Below, in pieces: positions 1-10,987 of a stretch of 64,000 bases of DNA. Under the pieces are notes generated by a model. That model was not told the origin of the DNA, did no database searches, and was given only the letters and a program-made list of their open reading frames with translations. Every line of letters begins with the position of its first letter. The stretch's first letter is position 1. Location of the stretch: positions 17,272,648 to 17,336,647 of the forward strand of contig JAVIAB010000024.1 in the NCBI GenBank assembly GCA_032433765.1, given 5' to 3'. Made by a program: the position numbers and the translations under genes. The DNA comes from Megaustenia siamemsis (lineage: Eukaryota; Mollusca; Gastropoda; Stylommatophora; Ariophantidae).

Positions 1-182
1 CACGCGAACACTATCACGAAAAGAAAGTCACGAACGTTTGAATCAATGTTGCATCGTCAAGAATAAATTTGAAAAAAAAACACATTGTAAATAAACAAAC
101 ACATCAATTAAATTTAAATATACATGTTTACTCATCAGCTATCAGGCACATAAAGCTGCTCGTTAAGGTGTGCGTATGTGTG
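1..182. other. Unassigned AT-rich sequence
   Basis: No gene, repeat or structured element recognised in this stretch. It ends where a LINE-A fragment begins. Confidence 0.5.
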
Positions 183-632
183 AGTTCTTAAATGTTATGT
201 AGAGCCAGTCTTAACATATTGTTGTAAATCACAGACAATAAGACAACAGACAAGAAAATCACTGGAGGCTATAGAAATGTTGCTTTAGAGAAGAATATTA
301 AGAATACCATGGACAGCTAAGAAGAGTAATGAAAGCGTTCTGAAAGAGGTCAAAGCAAAGAGAGAACTAAATTAGGAAGAACCAATCATCATTTTTAGGC
401 CATGTAATGAGAAGGGAACAGTTGGAATATAATGTAACAACTGGGAAAATTGAGGGGCAAAGAAAGAGGGAAGCAAAGAGAAAAGATACCAGACAGCTTA
501 AGAGAATGACTTGACAAAAGGTCAACATCAGAAATGATAAATAACTGTCGAGATCGAAAGTTGTGGAGAGACATGACCACCTGCGCCAGCAGGCCCGGTA
601 TTTAATGATGATGATGATGATGATGATGTGTA
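183..632 (+). mobile_element. LINE-A 3' fragment (RTE-like), dead
   Basis: This is the 3' end of an RTE-like non-LTR retrotransposon. It aligns by eye, base for base over long runs, with 31510-31962. The decayed reading frame covers the region after the reverse transcriptase palm, with the hallmarks GHVMRREQLEY and a terminal CRDRKLWRD block. Stops and small deletions break it. It ends in a run of ATG/GAT triplets at 604-630, the tail type of this family. It is 5'-truncated, as is usual for target-primed insertion. I could not read a target-site duplication with confidence. Confidence 0.85.
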
Positions 633-784
633 TTAGAGAGAGAATGAGAGAGAGGGAAACAGAGAGAGAAAAAAGCAGTGTGACCTGCTCGTGCGAGCCT
701 TGGAAGGGCAACACTACAGATAATGGATGGACTACAGTAAAGGGGAGTCCCATCATCAACTATTGTTGGGTAATGAAGGGCGAA

Positions 785-1435
785 GAGCCCAGTTTTCTTC
801 CTCGCTGCCTTTTCTTCCCAGAAAATATCTACAACACCAAGAATGGGGAGCCCAGTTTTCTTCCTCGCTGCCCTTCCTTCCCAGAGAATATCTACAACAC
901 CAAAAATAGGGAAGTCAGTTTTCTTCCTCGCTGCCTTTTCGTCTCAGAGAATTTCTACAACGCCAAGAGCGGGTAGGTCAGTTTTCTTTCTCGCTGCCTT
1001 TTCTTCCCAGAAAATATCTACAACACCAAGAATGGGGAGCCCAGTTTTCTTCCTCGCTGCCTTTCCTTTCCAGAGAATATCTACAACACCAAGAATGTGG
1101 AGCCCAGTTTTCTTCCAAGCTACCTTTCCTTCCCAGAGAATACAACGCCAAGAATGGGGAGGTCAGTTTTCTTCCTCGTTGCCTTTCCTTCCCAGAGAAT
1201 ATCTACAACACCAAGAATAGGGAGGTCAGTTTTCTTCCTCGCTGCCTTTCCTTCCCAGAGAATATCTACAACACCAAGAATAGGGAGGTCAGTTTTCTTC
1301 CTCGATGCCTTTCCTTCCCAGAGAATATCTACAACTCCAAGAATGGGGAAGTCAGTTTTCTTCCTCGATGCCTTTCCTTCCCAGAGAATACAACTCCAAG
1401 AATGGGGAGGTCAGTTTTCTTCCTCGCTGCCTTTT
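785..1435. repeat. 63-bp minisatellite, about 11 copies
   Basis: Units start CAGTTTTCTTCCTCGCTGCC at 790, 853, 916, 979, 1042 and onward, an exact 63-bp spacing. Two later units are shorter (near 1141 and 1381) because part of GAATATCTACAACACC is lost. The unit is 21 codons, so open frames of over 100 residues run through it (repeat NIYNTKNGEPSFLPR and similar). The frames change at the short units, which argues against a real protein. Confidence 0.93.
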
Positions 1436-1445
1436 CTCCTCCACA

Positions 1446-1640
1446 GGAGTACAGGAGATGGGAATCGATCCCGACAGATAGTTCTTAGGTTCACCCAGCC
1501 TTAAATAGGTACCCCATTTTTTGTCTGGAAAAGTAGATCGGCCTGACTTAATACCTTCACCTTTAAAATGTGCCAGTGGTAACTGAAAGAATTGGGCACT
1601 ATATTCCCGATAAGCCCCAACGAGTGAAGGGAACTGCTAC
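1446..1640 (+). mobile_element. SINE-1 relic
   Basis: A diverged copy of SINE-1. It retains a B-box-like GGGAATCGATCCCG, the CACCCAGCCTTAAATAGG block, GGTACC and a degraded GTCACTAAC segment. The ends are not sharp and I read no target-site duplication. Confidence 0.6.
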
Positions 1641-1686
1641 TATTTAACTTGTTAAAAACATCTCAAACAAATTCAATCTATAAAGG

Positions 1687-3000
1687 TGCATGTGTGCATA
1701 TCTATGTTAGTCATATCTCATATCTTTGTGTGCATGTCTATGTTATTCATATCTCATATCTTTGTGTGCATGTCTATGTTAGTCATATCTCATATCTTTG
1801 TGTGTTCATGTCTATGTTAGTTATATCTCATATCTTTGTGTGCATGTCTATGTTAGTCATATCTCATATCTTTGTGTGCATGTCTATGTTAGTCATATTT
1901 CATATTTTTGTGTGCATGTCTATGTTAGTCATATCTCATATCTTTGTGTGCATGTCTATGTTAGTCATATCTCATATCTTTATGTGTGCATGCCTATGTT
2001 AGTCATATCTCATATCTTTGTGTGCATGTCTATGTTAGTCATATCTCATATCTTTGTGTGCATGTCTATGTTATTCATATCTCATATCTTTGTGTGCATG
2101 TCTATGTTAGTCATATCTCATATCTTTGTGTGCATGTCTATGTTATTCATATCTCATATCTTTGTGTGCATGTCTATGTTAGTCACATCTCATATCTTTG
2201 TGTGCATGTCTATGTTAGTCATATCTCATACCTTTGTGTGCATGTCTATGTTAGTCATATCTCATATCTTTGTGTGCATGTCTATGTTAGTCATATCTCA
2301 TATCTTTGTGTGCATGTCTATGTTAGTCATATCTCATATCTTTGTGTACATGTTTATGTTAGTCATATCTCATATCTTTGTGTGTGCATGTCTATGTTAG
2401 CCATATCTCATATCTTTGTGTGTGCATGTCTATGTTAGCCATATCTCATATCTTTGTGAGTGCATGTCTATGTTAGTCATGTCTCATATCTTTGTGTGCA
2501 TGTCTATGTTAGTCATATCTCATATCTTTGTGTGTGCATGTCTATGTTAGTCATGCCTCATATCTTTGTGTGTGCATGTTTATGTTAGTCATATCTCATA
2601 TCTTTGTGTGTGCATGTCTATGTTAGTCATATCTCATATTTTTGTGTGTGCATGTCTTTGTTAGTCATATCTCATATCTTTGTGTGCATGTCTATGTTAG
2701 TCATATCTCATATCTTTGTGTGCATGTCTATGTTAGTCATATCTCATATCTTTGTGTTCATGTCTATGCTAGTCATATCTTATATCTTTGTGTGCATGTC
2801 TATGTTAGGCATGTGTCATATCTTTGTGTGTGCATGTCTATGTCAGTCATATCTCATATCTTTGTGTTCATGTCTATGCTAGTCATATCTCATATCGTTA
2901 CGTGCATGTTTATGTTAGTCATGTGTCATATATCTTGATGTGTGTCAGTGTTAGTCATGCCTCGTATCGCTGTGTGCATGTCTGTGTTAGTCACCTCTAG
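1687..3000. repeat. 36/38-bp minisatellite, about 35 copies
   Basis: The unit is TATGTTAGTCATATCTCATA followed by TCTTTGTGTGCATGTC (36 bp). A 38-bp variant carries one extra TG in the TGTGTG run and is commoner downstream of about 2380. Copies degrade toward 2800-3000. Because 36 is a multiple of three, two forward frames stay open and read 12-residue repeats such as VCMSMLVISHIF. I regard these as non-coding. Confidence 0.94.
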
Positions 3001-3925
3001 GGCAGATGGTGCTCGTAAACCTGAGAGGGCCGACCATCTAAGGCCAGAATCCCTCTACAGAAAAGACAATCTGCTGCCTTGCAGGAAGATTGGGGACAAT
3101 CAAAGGCTAAGGAAAGCAAACCTGAATAAATGCTGGCTGAAATCGGATGCACTGGGCCACTAGCGCAGAACACAGTGCAACGTGTTAACGGGTGTTCGGT
3201 CAGAGTGGATCTGGCAGACTCTATAAAGGGATTGTAGGCGATGGGGAAGAATCGTGACAACAACAAAACATTTAGATCTTCCTAGGTTAATTTTAGTAGA
3301 AGACGAACACTGGGGCATTTAGAATTGAAATTGTTATTATTCACAGACGGAGAACTGAGATCATCAATGCTGGGTCAGTGGCCTAAAGCTGATCGAGACC
3401 TCATGTGTTCTCCCAAAGGGAGACTGTTCTCCCGGAAACTGTTTGCGTTAAAACAAAACTTGACAAGAAAAAGATTACTGTAACCCTTCACCCTTGTTGG
3501 GTGGGACTGTCTAATGATATAAATGTCCTAATTTTTCATTACTCTATGATTGGTATTTTCCAACTTATCCAGCAGAACATAGACAATCAAGAAAGCAATT
3601 TCAACCAGCCAGACCGCAAACCTGGATCTAACAGCTAACAGATCATAAGAGTCCGCAGTATGAAATCAACACCAAACATTATTCACTAATCCGCCAGGAT
3701 GTCTTCTCACAACTCTAGGTGCAAACATAGCCTGTATCCCGGTAGAGTATCACTGTAAGAGATTATAACAATTCAAACCTTCCGTAAAAAAAGACAAACA
3801 ATATATACCTTTCGCTTCTCGCATTACTCTAAACCTTCTAAAAATAAAAGATCATTATAGCATGTTTCTACAGTTCTACGGGTTCATGCCCGAATGTCAA
3901 AAACATGAAAGTAATATCACAGAAC
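3001..3925. other. Unassigned, with a possible SINE-2 relic at 3005-3180
   Basis: 3005-3180 ends in a block like the SINE-2 segment GCTGAAGTCGGATGTGTTGGGCC but is otherwise weak. I recognise nothing in the remainder, and no open frame resembles a known family. Confidence 0.35.
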
Positions 3926-3935
3926 TACTCTTTTA

Positions 3936-4151
3936 CAGGTCGGGTTGGATCCTGATCGACGGCTCCGGGTTCACTCAGCCTTAAAAGGTAACGAATTTGT
4001 TCTTGGAAAGTAAAGCGGCGCGGGCGTAATACCGACCATATTACCCATAAATCATGTGCAGAATGTCTATAAAAATGATGGTCACTAACACCATATTCCC
4101 TGTACGCCACTTGGCGTGATGGGGACCTACTTTTATTAATTTTTTTTTTAA
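3936..4151 (+). mobile_element. SINE-1, 5'-truncated, with target-site duplication
   Basis: The body matches other SINE-1 copies from the B box (GGTTGGATCCTGATCG) through GTAAAGCGGC, TAATACCGACCA, GGTCACTAACACCATATTCC and ACGCCACTTGGCGTGATGGGG to a T-rich tail. The tRNA-like A-box half is missing. The 9-bp duplication ACTCTTTTA flanks it at 3927-3935 and 4152-4160, so the truncation happened at insertion. Confidence 0.85.
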
Positions 4152-4603
4152 ACTCTTTTATACATAACAAAATTTAGAAAGTGGATTCATCTACGAAAAG
4201 GTACCATCAGCTTCTGTTTCTTCTTCCTTCAATGCTCCGTTAGCCCGACGTCTATTCCTGTTCTGAATCCGTCTTCAACTGTGGTAATAAAAAACGAGCA
4301 GATAAGCGGTCCGGGAGGGTAATGTCTTATATCAACGATGTTTTGGTTTCATCGCCAGGGAAAAGAGCAGGAGCAAAGTTGCTGGAGAATTACAGAGAAA
4401 ACTCGACAGCTTAGGTCTGTGGTGCAGGGAGAACAGGAGCACTGGTTAACTCGACGAAGGCAAGGATAAAGTGGTTTTCTCTGTGCAAACAATGCCCACA
4501 CATCAACTGTGAGCCTGAGTCTGTTCGGGGGTTGTGGAAAGGATAAACGCAATGAAATACCTTGGAGAGTGGTTTGATCGAGTCCTGTTTTTACAAGTCA
4601 CAT

Positions 4604-4838
4604 CATCAACATCATCATCTAGTATCATGCCTGCTGGCGTAGGTGATCATGTTTCTCCACAACTTTCGATCTCGACAGTTATTTCTGTTGTTGACCTTCT
4701 GCCAAGCCATTCTCTTAAGCTGTCTGGTATCTGTCCTCTTTGCTTTCCTCTTATCTCTTCGTTCACCAATCTTCGCAGTTGCCACAATATACTCCAGCTG
4801 TTCCCTTCTCATTGCATGGACATAAAGTGATGATACCC
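4604..4838 (-). mobile_element. LINE-A 3' tail inserted in the LINE-I relic
   Basis: On the minus strand this reads MRREQLEYIVATAKIG followed by a CRDRKLWRNMITYASR block, the 3' end of LINE-A, with a GAT/CAT triplet tail at its left edge. The 8-bp target-site duplication AGTCACAT lies at 4596-4603 and 4839-4846. The host sequence continues on both sides. Confidence 0.87.
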
Positions 4839-5704
4839 AGTCACATAGATCGAGTAATTATAAAGGTGATGAAGGGCCTGGCTGTAATGTGGGTAATGGC
4901 AGCGGCAGACTGTGGAGCAGCGCCACCTTGTTTCCTTATACCAAGGACTGGTCCTTTCTGTAACTGAGCATATACTGGCCCTCAGTTATACGCAGATAGA
5001 ACGGCTGGATAGGATACACAACAAGATATCATTCTTCGATGCACTAGACACATCATAGAGAGGAGCTATGCGTTACCATCTCGATTTTCCCACCACGAAA
5101 GACAAGACAAAAACGTAATAGAGCACATACCTGCCTTCGAGTTAGCACTGACACACAATATTCACCTAACATTGAAATCCGGGAGTCAGAAAGGTAGCAA
5201 GTTAAAAAGAGAGAAATCTTGGGTGACCAGGCAGGGGATATTGTTCAAATTATTTGTTCACTCGATGGCATAGAACCTGGTGAAGAAAAGGTACTATGTC
5301 AGCATAAAGTTGTACGTCCTTCTCTATGTGCATCTAAACTGGACAGAGAGTGCAGAAAACAAATCCCAGTGACCGAGGATGTAGATGTACATGATTTAAG
5401 TGTTTTCGAACTCTACTGGGAGTCAAGTAGCCAGCCATACATAGAGATGGGTCTGTTGTTTGGCAAAGATGGAGCTCACGGGCCTTCAAAGGCCTGAGAG
5501 TTGGGAGGAGAATTGTCACGGAAGATAGTGGTGCATTGCAATGGCTACAAGTAGTGTAACGATGGAGGCCATGGAAGTAACTAATACAACAGTCTAGTCT
5601 GAGGCTCAGAGCTTTATACGTGTTTGCTTTTCTCAAGGATTTAATGAGAATGCTCAGGAATATCAAAATGGGCTGTGGAGGGAGTATCACAAGAGATATA
5701 TAGC

Positions 5705-6190
5705 CCTTTTGGTCTTGTCAGACGGTCTAGTGGAGGCTATTGTGTATTTTATTGTTGTTAGGGTTTTGTTTTTGCCGAACAGCTTTTCTCATGGCAAATT
5801 CTACCAATGTTTGACAAACACACGCGGTCACAGAATGAACAAGTCAGGCCACACTGTTCCACAGGGTTTTCCATCCTTTTTCACGAGTCTTTTCTCTTCT
5901 AAGTGTTGTCTTAGCACAGTCTCACAAGATGTTATACCATTCTTTATACATGCTCTCTATGATGTACAATCACTTGCCAGATGTTTCCAGTCATTTTCAC
6001 AGATGGAGAAGTCATTCAGAGATGACTTACAGATATCTCTATATCGTAGTTTAGGTCTGCCGATTTGTCTGATGCCGTGTATGAGTTCACCAAATAGTAT
6101 TTGCTTGGGGATACGTTTTCAATGATTACAACGGGGATGATCACAAGAGAACAAGGCGTATTAAATCTACTTTATTTTGTGTGTCCGGAC
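5705..6190 (-). mobile_element. LINE-D 3' fragment, antisense, dead
   Basis: The reverse complement matches 36000-36490. The shared blocks are the PKLRYRDICKSSL segment, a KNDWEHLAS segment and the C-terminal zinc-finger-like CSFCGHVC region. It sits in the RNase H part of the LINE-I relic, so it is a later insertion. The left edge is near 5705, where GTCTTGTCAGACGGTCTAG matches the 3' end of the other copy in reverse. The right edge is uncertain by tens of bases. Confidence 0.75.
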
Positions 6191-6341
6191 ATTAGGGTGT
6201 AAGAGAAATGAACGAGTAGACAGACAGACCTGCATGTTTAGGACAAATGATGAGCAATGACATTCTAAATGCTCTCAATGAGGCAGGACAAGTAGGTGAT
6301 TCGGGCAGTGACTAGAAATCAATAACATTGAACTGCAAGAG

Positions 6342-6599
6342 GAGCCATGATAGCTCAGTGGTTAGTGAACTGGACTACCACGGACAAGGGGTAGGGTTCG
6401 ATTCCAACCGACGGCTTCCGGGTTCACCCAGCCTTAAATGGGTACCAGATTTTTTTCTGGGAAAGTAAAGCAGCACGGGCGTAATACCGACCACATTACC
6501 CAAAAATCATGTGCTGAAGGTCTGTAAAACATTGGGTCACTAACACCATATTTCTCTATACGCCACTTGGCGTGACGGGGTACTTTACTTTTACTTTAC
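6342..6599 (+). mobile_element. SINE-1, full length, with 14-bp target-site duplication
   Basis: The head looks tRNA-derived. ATAGCTCAGTGGTTAG is a good Pol III A box and GGGTTCGATTCC a good B box. The body has CACCCAGCCTTAAATGGGTA, CTGGGAAAGTAAAGC, TAATACCGACCACATTACCC and CGCCACTTGGCGTGACGGGG (containing the palindrome CGCCACTTGGCG), then a TACTTTACTTTTAC tail. TTGAACTGCAAGAG is duplicated at 6328-6341 and 6600-6613. The host is the 3' part of the LINE-I relic. Confidence 0.95.
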
Positions 6600-6790
6600 T
6601 TGAACTGCAAGAGCATTACGTCAAAGGGTGATACGAAACAAGAACGCTGCGCAGGTAGGCAAAGAAGACTGGTGACTCAACACCGGATTGTCAGTTGCAA
6701 CATGTTGAGGGACTGTTGAGGAATATACTAAGGAGGCGATCCGAGCACTTACGGAGTTGTCCAATGTGCAGTGTAAATGATCTATCCACT

Positions 6791-7714
6791 AACTGCTCTA
6801 CCATTTAAAGGACGTAAATGGACACAGATACGTTTTGTTATCGCTTACAGTAAACGGCGGTATTGTTCGCCTTTGGCCCAACACAACCTACCTGGTTGAT
6901 TTAATTCTCCATCCATCAACACTATCTCACCTTCACGAAACAAGAATGTAAACAACAATTACTGCTAAAAAAAAAAAAAAATAAATAAAATAAAAAAAAA
7001 TATAAAAAAAAGAGTAAAAAAAGACATAGAATAAAGACACAGAATAAAGAGACAAGCATAACTGAATAGTGGCAAAACTTAAAACATATAACAGATTTCA
7101 AATATACTGAAATTGGCATCACTAACTGAAGACTGGGTGATCTATAGGTATGACTTTGGCCTCTAGACAATAATGGTCGGGTCTAGATTTTCTTCAATTT
7201 CTCAAAAGTCAAATCTGAGCTTTCCTTGTCGCTCTCCTCTGATCTTTGGGCAGTTAGTTAGATCTGAAGTCTAGACCTCTTGATAAAGGGCGAAACAAAA
7301 CAAAAAACAGCAGGTCCGGTGTGTATTCGCGCATGCTTAAAGAAACCTTAGGAGTTTAAAGTTGTCAAAATATGGCTAAAAATGAACCGCAACTGACGCT
7401 ATGCAATCCGGCACTCAAAAGCTAAATTCGCTTGTATTAAAGAATTCGATATCGCGGTCTGCTGTAAAGCACCTACTACACCCATTGAAAAAGCGTATAT
7501 TGGTGAAGACCAGTTGGATGGCCAAACTGAACACAACAAACAAATAAATAATAACAATTTATTGTCCCTGTGAACCTACGCCCATGGCCACTACTGAAAT
7601 GTAAACTCTTACTCACAGAAAACATTTGTGTACCTTTCTAATGTTCATCGTTCCTCCTTGAAAACACGTTCAGTGGGAGTAGATACATTGTGATTTGCAG
7701 AATAAATTATATTT
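6791..7714. other. Unassigned, with an A-rich tract at 6966-7018
   Basis: A simple A-rich stretch with scattered T at 6966-7018. I recognise nothing else. No credible coding frame. Confidence 0.5.
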
Positions 7715-7885
7715 TTATCTTTCGGCCGAATGCATCCGACTTTAGCAAGACATTTTTGAGTACCGGATTGTCCTCCCTCTTCGACCCCTACAGACTGGTT
7801 AGTCTGTTTCCAGGAGCACCAGTAAAAGGTCCTGGCACTGTTGTTCCCCGATGCTAACGCAGGCAGTCAGCTGTAGGTAGGGTCT
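7715..7885 (-). mobile_element. SINE-2 fragment, antisense
   Basis: The reverse complement carries the SINE-2 landmarks in order: the region ending GCAAGCC-like, a run equivalent to TAACAGACTAACCTGTCTA, a GAGCAGGGATCGAAGAGGG-like block, and GCTAAAGTCGGATGCATTCGGCC. Diverged, no target-site duplication read. Confidence 0.7.
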
Positions 7886-8352
7886 CAGTTTAATAGCTGG
7901 CAGGCTTGAAGTAAAAAAAAAAAATAATAATTAAACGGAGAAAATGTATTTTTAGAACGGAAACACTGCTTAAATATAAGCATTATCGAGCAAACCTAAG
8001 AAGGGAAGGCAGGGGGAAGGATGTGAAGAGCGAGAGACGATGTCATTAAAAAAAAAAAAAAATACCGGGTATTTGAAATAGCACACTGACATTTAAAAAA
8101 AAAAAAGAAAAGAAAATTAAAGTATAAGACTCTTCGACTTTTCTATGTACGTACGGGGGGTGGGTGTTTTATCCTTAATACTCGTGTGTATTCTTCTTTA
8201 TCGATCAAGTCTTGTGATCATGCGAACTCGGTTCCTTGCCTGCTTCATGATGGAAGGATCAACATGAAGACACACGATGAGCTGGTCGCAAGGTCAGTGC
8301 TAGTACATGCGTGTGTTCCCCCTAAACCTGCGCCGTGGCTGTCTCACTCCGT
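7886..8352. other. Unassigned, A-rich tracts
   Basis: Several poly-A runs (7911-7925, 8048-8062, 8093-8110). No gene or known repeat recognised. Confidence 0.5.
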
Positions 8353-10245
8353 CTTCGGTAGGCTGGATCTTAGTTTGACAAAGCAGTTTTCGGTAGGCTG
8401 GATCTTAGTTTGACAAAGCAGTTTTCGGTAGGCTGGATCTTAGTTTGACAAAGCAGTTTTAGGTAGGCTGGATCTTAGTTTGACAAAACAGTTTTCGGTA
8501 GGCTGGATCTTAGTTTGACAAAACAGTTTTCGGTAGGCTGGATCTTAGTTTGACAAAACAGTTTTCGGTAGGCTGGATCTTAGTTTGACAAAACAGTTTT
8601 CAGTAGGCTGGATCTTAGTTTGACAAAGCAGTTTTCGGTAGGCTGGATCTTAGTTTGACAAAACAGTTTTCAGTAGGCTGGATCTTAGTTTGACAAAGCA
8701 GTTTTCGGTAGGCTGGATCTTAGTTTGACGTAACAGTTTTCGGTAGGCTGGATCTTAGTTTGACAAAGCAGTTTTCGGTAGGCTGGATCTTAGTTTGACA
8801 AACAGTTTTCGGTAGGCTGGATCTTAGTTTGACAAAACAGTTTTCGGTAGGCTGGATCTTAGTTTGACAAACAGTTTTCGGTAGGCTGGATCTTAGTTTG
8901 ACAAAGCAGTTTTCGGTAGGCTGGATCTTAGTTTGACAAAGCAGTTTTCGGTAGGCTGGATCTTAGTTTGACAAAGCAGTTTTCGGTAGGCTGGATCTTA
9001 GTTTGACAAAACAGTTTTCGGTAGGCTGGATCTTAGTTTGACAAAGCAGTTTTCGGTAGGCTGGATCTTAGTTTGACGTAACAGTTTTCGGTAGGCTGGA
9101 TCTTAGTTTGACAAAGCAGTGTTCGGTAGGCTGGATCTTAGTTTGACAAAACAGTTTTCGGTAGGCTGGATCTTAGTTTGACAAAGCAGTTTTCGGTAGG
9201 CTGGATCTTAGTTTGACAAAGCAGTTTTCGGTAGGCTGGATCCTAGTTTGACAAAGCAGTTTTCGGTAGGCTGGATCTTAGTTTGACAAAGCAGTGTTCG
9301 GTAGGCTGGATCTTAGTTTGACAAAGCAGTTTTCGGTAGGCTGGATCTTAGTTTGACAAAGCAGTTTTCGGTAGGCTGGATCTTAGTTTGACAAAGCAGT
9401 TTTCGGTAGGCTGGATCTTAGTTTGACGTAACAGTTTTCGGTAGGCTGGATCTTAGTTTGACGTAACAGTTTTCGGTAGGCTGGATCTTAGTTTGACAAA
9501 GCAGTTTTCGGTAGGCTGGATCTTAGTTTGACGTAACAGTTTTCGGTAGGCTGGATCTTAGTTTGACAAAGCAGTTTTCGGTAGGCTGGATCTTAGTTTG
9601 ACAAAGCAGTTTTCGGTAGGCTGGATCTTAGTTTGACAAAGCAGTGTTCGGTAGGCTGGATCTTAGTTTGACAAAGCAGTTTTCGGTAGGCTAGATCTTA
9701 GTTTGGCGTAACAGTTTTCGGTAGGCTGGATCTTAGTTTGACAAAGCAGTTTTCGGTAGGCTGGATCTTAGTTTGACAAAGCAGTTTTCGGTAGGCTGGA
9801 TCTTAGTTTGACAAAGCAGTTTTCGGTAGGCTAGATCTTAGTTTGGCGTAACAGTTTTCGGTAGGCTGGATCTTAGTTTGACAAAACAGTTTTCGGTAGG
9901 CTGGATCTTAGTTTGACAAAGCAGTTTTCGGTAGGCTGGATCTTAGTTTGACAAAGCAGTGTTCGGTAGGCTGAATCTTAGTTTAACAAAGCAGTTTTCG
10001 GTAAGCTGAATCTTAGTTTAACAAAGCAGTTTTCAGTAGGCTGGATCTTAGTTTGACAAAGCAGTTTTCGGTAGGCTGGATCTTAGTTTGACAAAGCAGT
10101 TTTCGGTAGGCTGGATCTTAGTTTGACAAAGCAGTTTTCGGTAGGCTGGATCTTAGTTTGACGTAACAGTTTTCGGTAGGCTGTATCTTAGTTTGACGTA
10201 GCAGTTTTCGGTAGGCTGGATCTTAGTTTGACGTAGCAGTTTTCT
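8353..10245. repeat. 35-bp minisatellite, about 54 copies
   Basis: The unit is CGGTAGGCTGGATCTTAGTT plus TGACAAAGCAGTTTT, with strict 35-bp spacing from 8356. Three variants of the 3' half recur in a mixed order: ACAAAGCAG, ACAAAACAG and ACGTAACAG. A block at 9961-10030 carries linked changes (CTGAATCTTAGTTTAACAAA). Since 35 is not a multiple of three, no long frame survives. Spacing, absence of unique spacers and the eukaryotic context rule out a CRISPR array. Confidence 0.96.
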
Positions 10246-10384
10246 TTTGTAAGGTGGATGCTGTTTGGCCCACCAGGCCGGTTTCTTGTGTATTCAATAT
10301 TCTTTAAAGGTTTAATGTACCAAAAACTCTCCAATGCAACAACCATTATCTAATACAACCAATATTATCTGGTGTATTCAATAC

Positions 10385-10885
10385 TAAATAGCATTTCAGA
10401 AAATGAAAAATATCTTATGCAACAAATCTATGTCAATAGAAGTGAGAAAGAGAGTTAATCGGTGCTATATTGAACCAATTCTGACCTATGGAAGCGAATC
10501 ATGTACAGTAGACAAACAAATGAAAAGATGATTAGAAGCCACAGAGATGTGATTTCTCTAAAGAATGTTGAAAGTTTCCTGGACATCCAAAAGACCAATG
10601 AGGAAATTCTCAAAGAGGCCAACACAAAAAGGGAGCTCCTAAAAAACATCAAAATGAAACAGTCCACATTTTCCGGACACATCATGAGAAGGGAAAGTTG
10701 GAATACTTGGTTACAACTGGCAAAATACAAGGAAAGAGATCGCGGACGACAAAGAGAGAAAATACTGGATAGCTTGGTGTCATGGCATGGAAAACAGTCA
10801 ACAACAGAACTGATACGATGTACTGAAGATAGAATATTATGTAAGGACATGATCGCCTACGCCAACCGGTATGGCACACGATGAT
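10385..10885 (+). mobile_element. LINE-A subfamily 3' fragment
   Basis: This reads YIEPILTYGSESCTVDKQ, then KTNEEILKEANTKRELLKN, FSGHIMRRES and DSLVSWHGKQSTTELIRC, ending in KDMIAYANRYGT and a GATGATGATGA tail. The same subfamily occurs antisense at 40007-40338 and 43615-44026. In-frame stops, for example at the ATEM to FL step, make it dead. Confidence 0.88.
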
Positions 10886-10949
10886 GATGACATTCAGTAT
10901 TATTTTATGCGTTAGGTAATCTATGGACGCATTCAATATTCTTTGACAT

Positions 10950-10987
10950 CATCAAGTGCCGAGCCTGCTGGCGTAGGTGATCATGTC
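10950..10987 (-). mobile_element. 38-bp LINE-A micro-insertion with 17-bp target-site duplication
   Basis: The 38 bases are the last part of LINE-A in reverse: CATCAAGTGCCGAGCC, then TGCTGGCGTAGGTGATCATG. They match the first bases of the antisense copies at 4604 and 43615. TCAATATTCTTTGACAT is duplicated exactly at 10933-10949 and 10988-11004. Confidence 0.88.

Larger units (their letters stand above)
4310..6790 (+). pseudogene. Old LINE-I relic (RT to RNase H to 3' end), multiply interrupted
   Basis: A decayed relative of the LINE at 49119-53337. Blocks line up in order. 4310-4603 is the RT region after the FADD box, including a readable KIKWFSLC and MKYLGEWFDR (compare MTYLGVKFDR in the young copy). 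4847-5200 covers the thumb, with TQIERLDRIHNK-like remnants. 5200-5700 covers the linker and the start of RNase H. 6225-6327 matches the INAL stretch after RNase H. 6614-6790 matches the terminal RRLINQHRTG and RGSEHLWTC region. Many stops and frameshifts make it non-functional. It is interrupted by an antisense LINE-A tail, an antisense LINE-D and a SINE-1, so it predates all three. Confidence 0.75.

Noticed and set aside
8353..10245. Regular 35-bp array as a CRISPR
   Set aside because: Units are contiguous with no unique spacers, there are no cas genes, and the context is eukaryotic.
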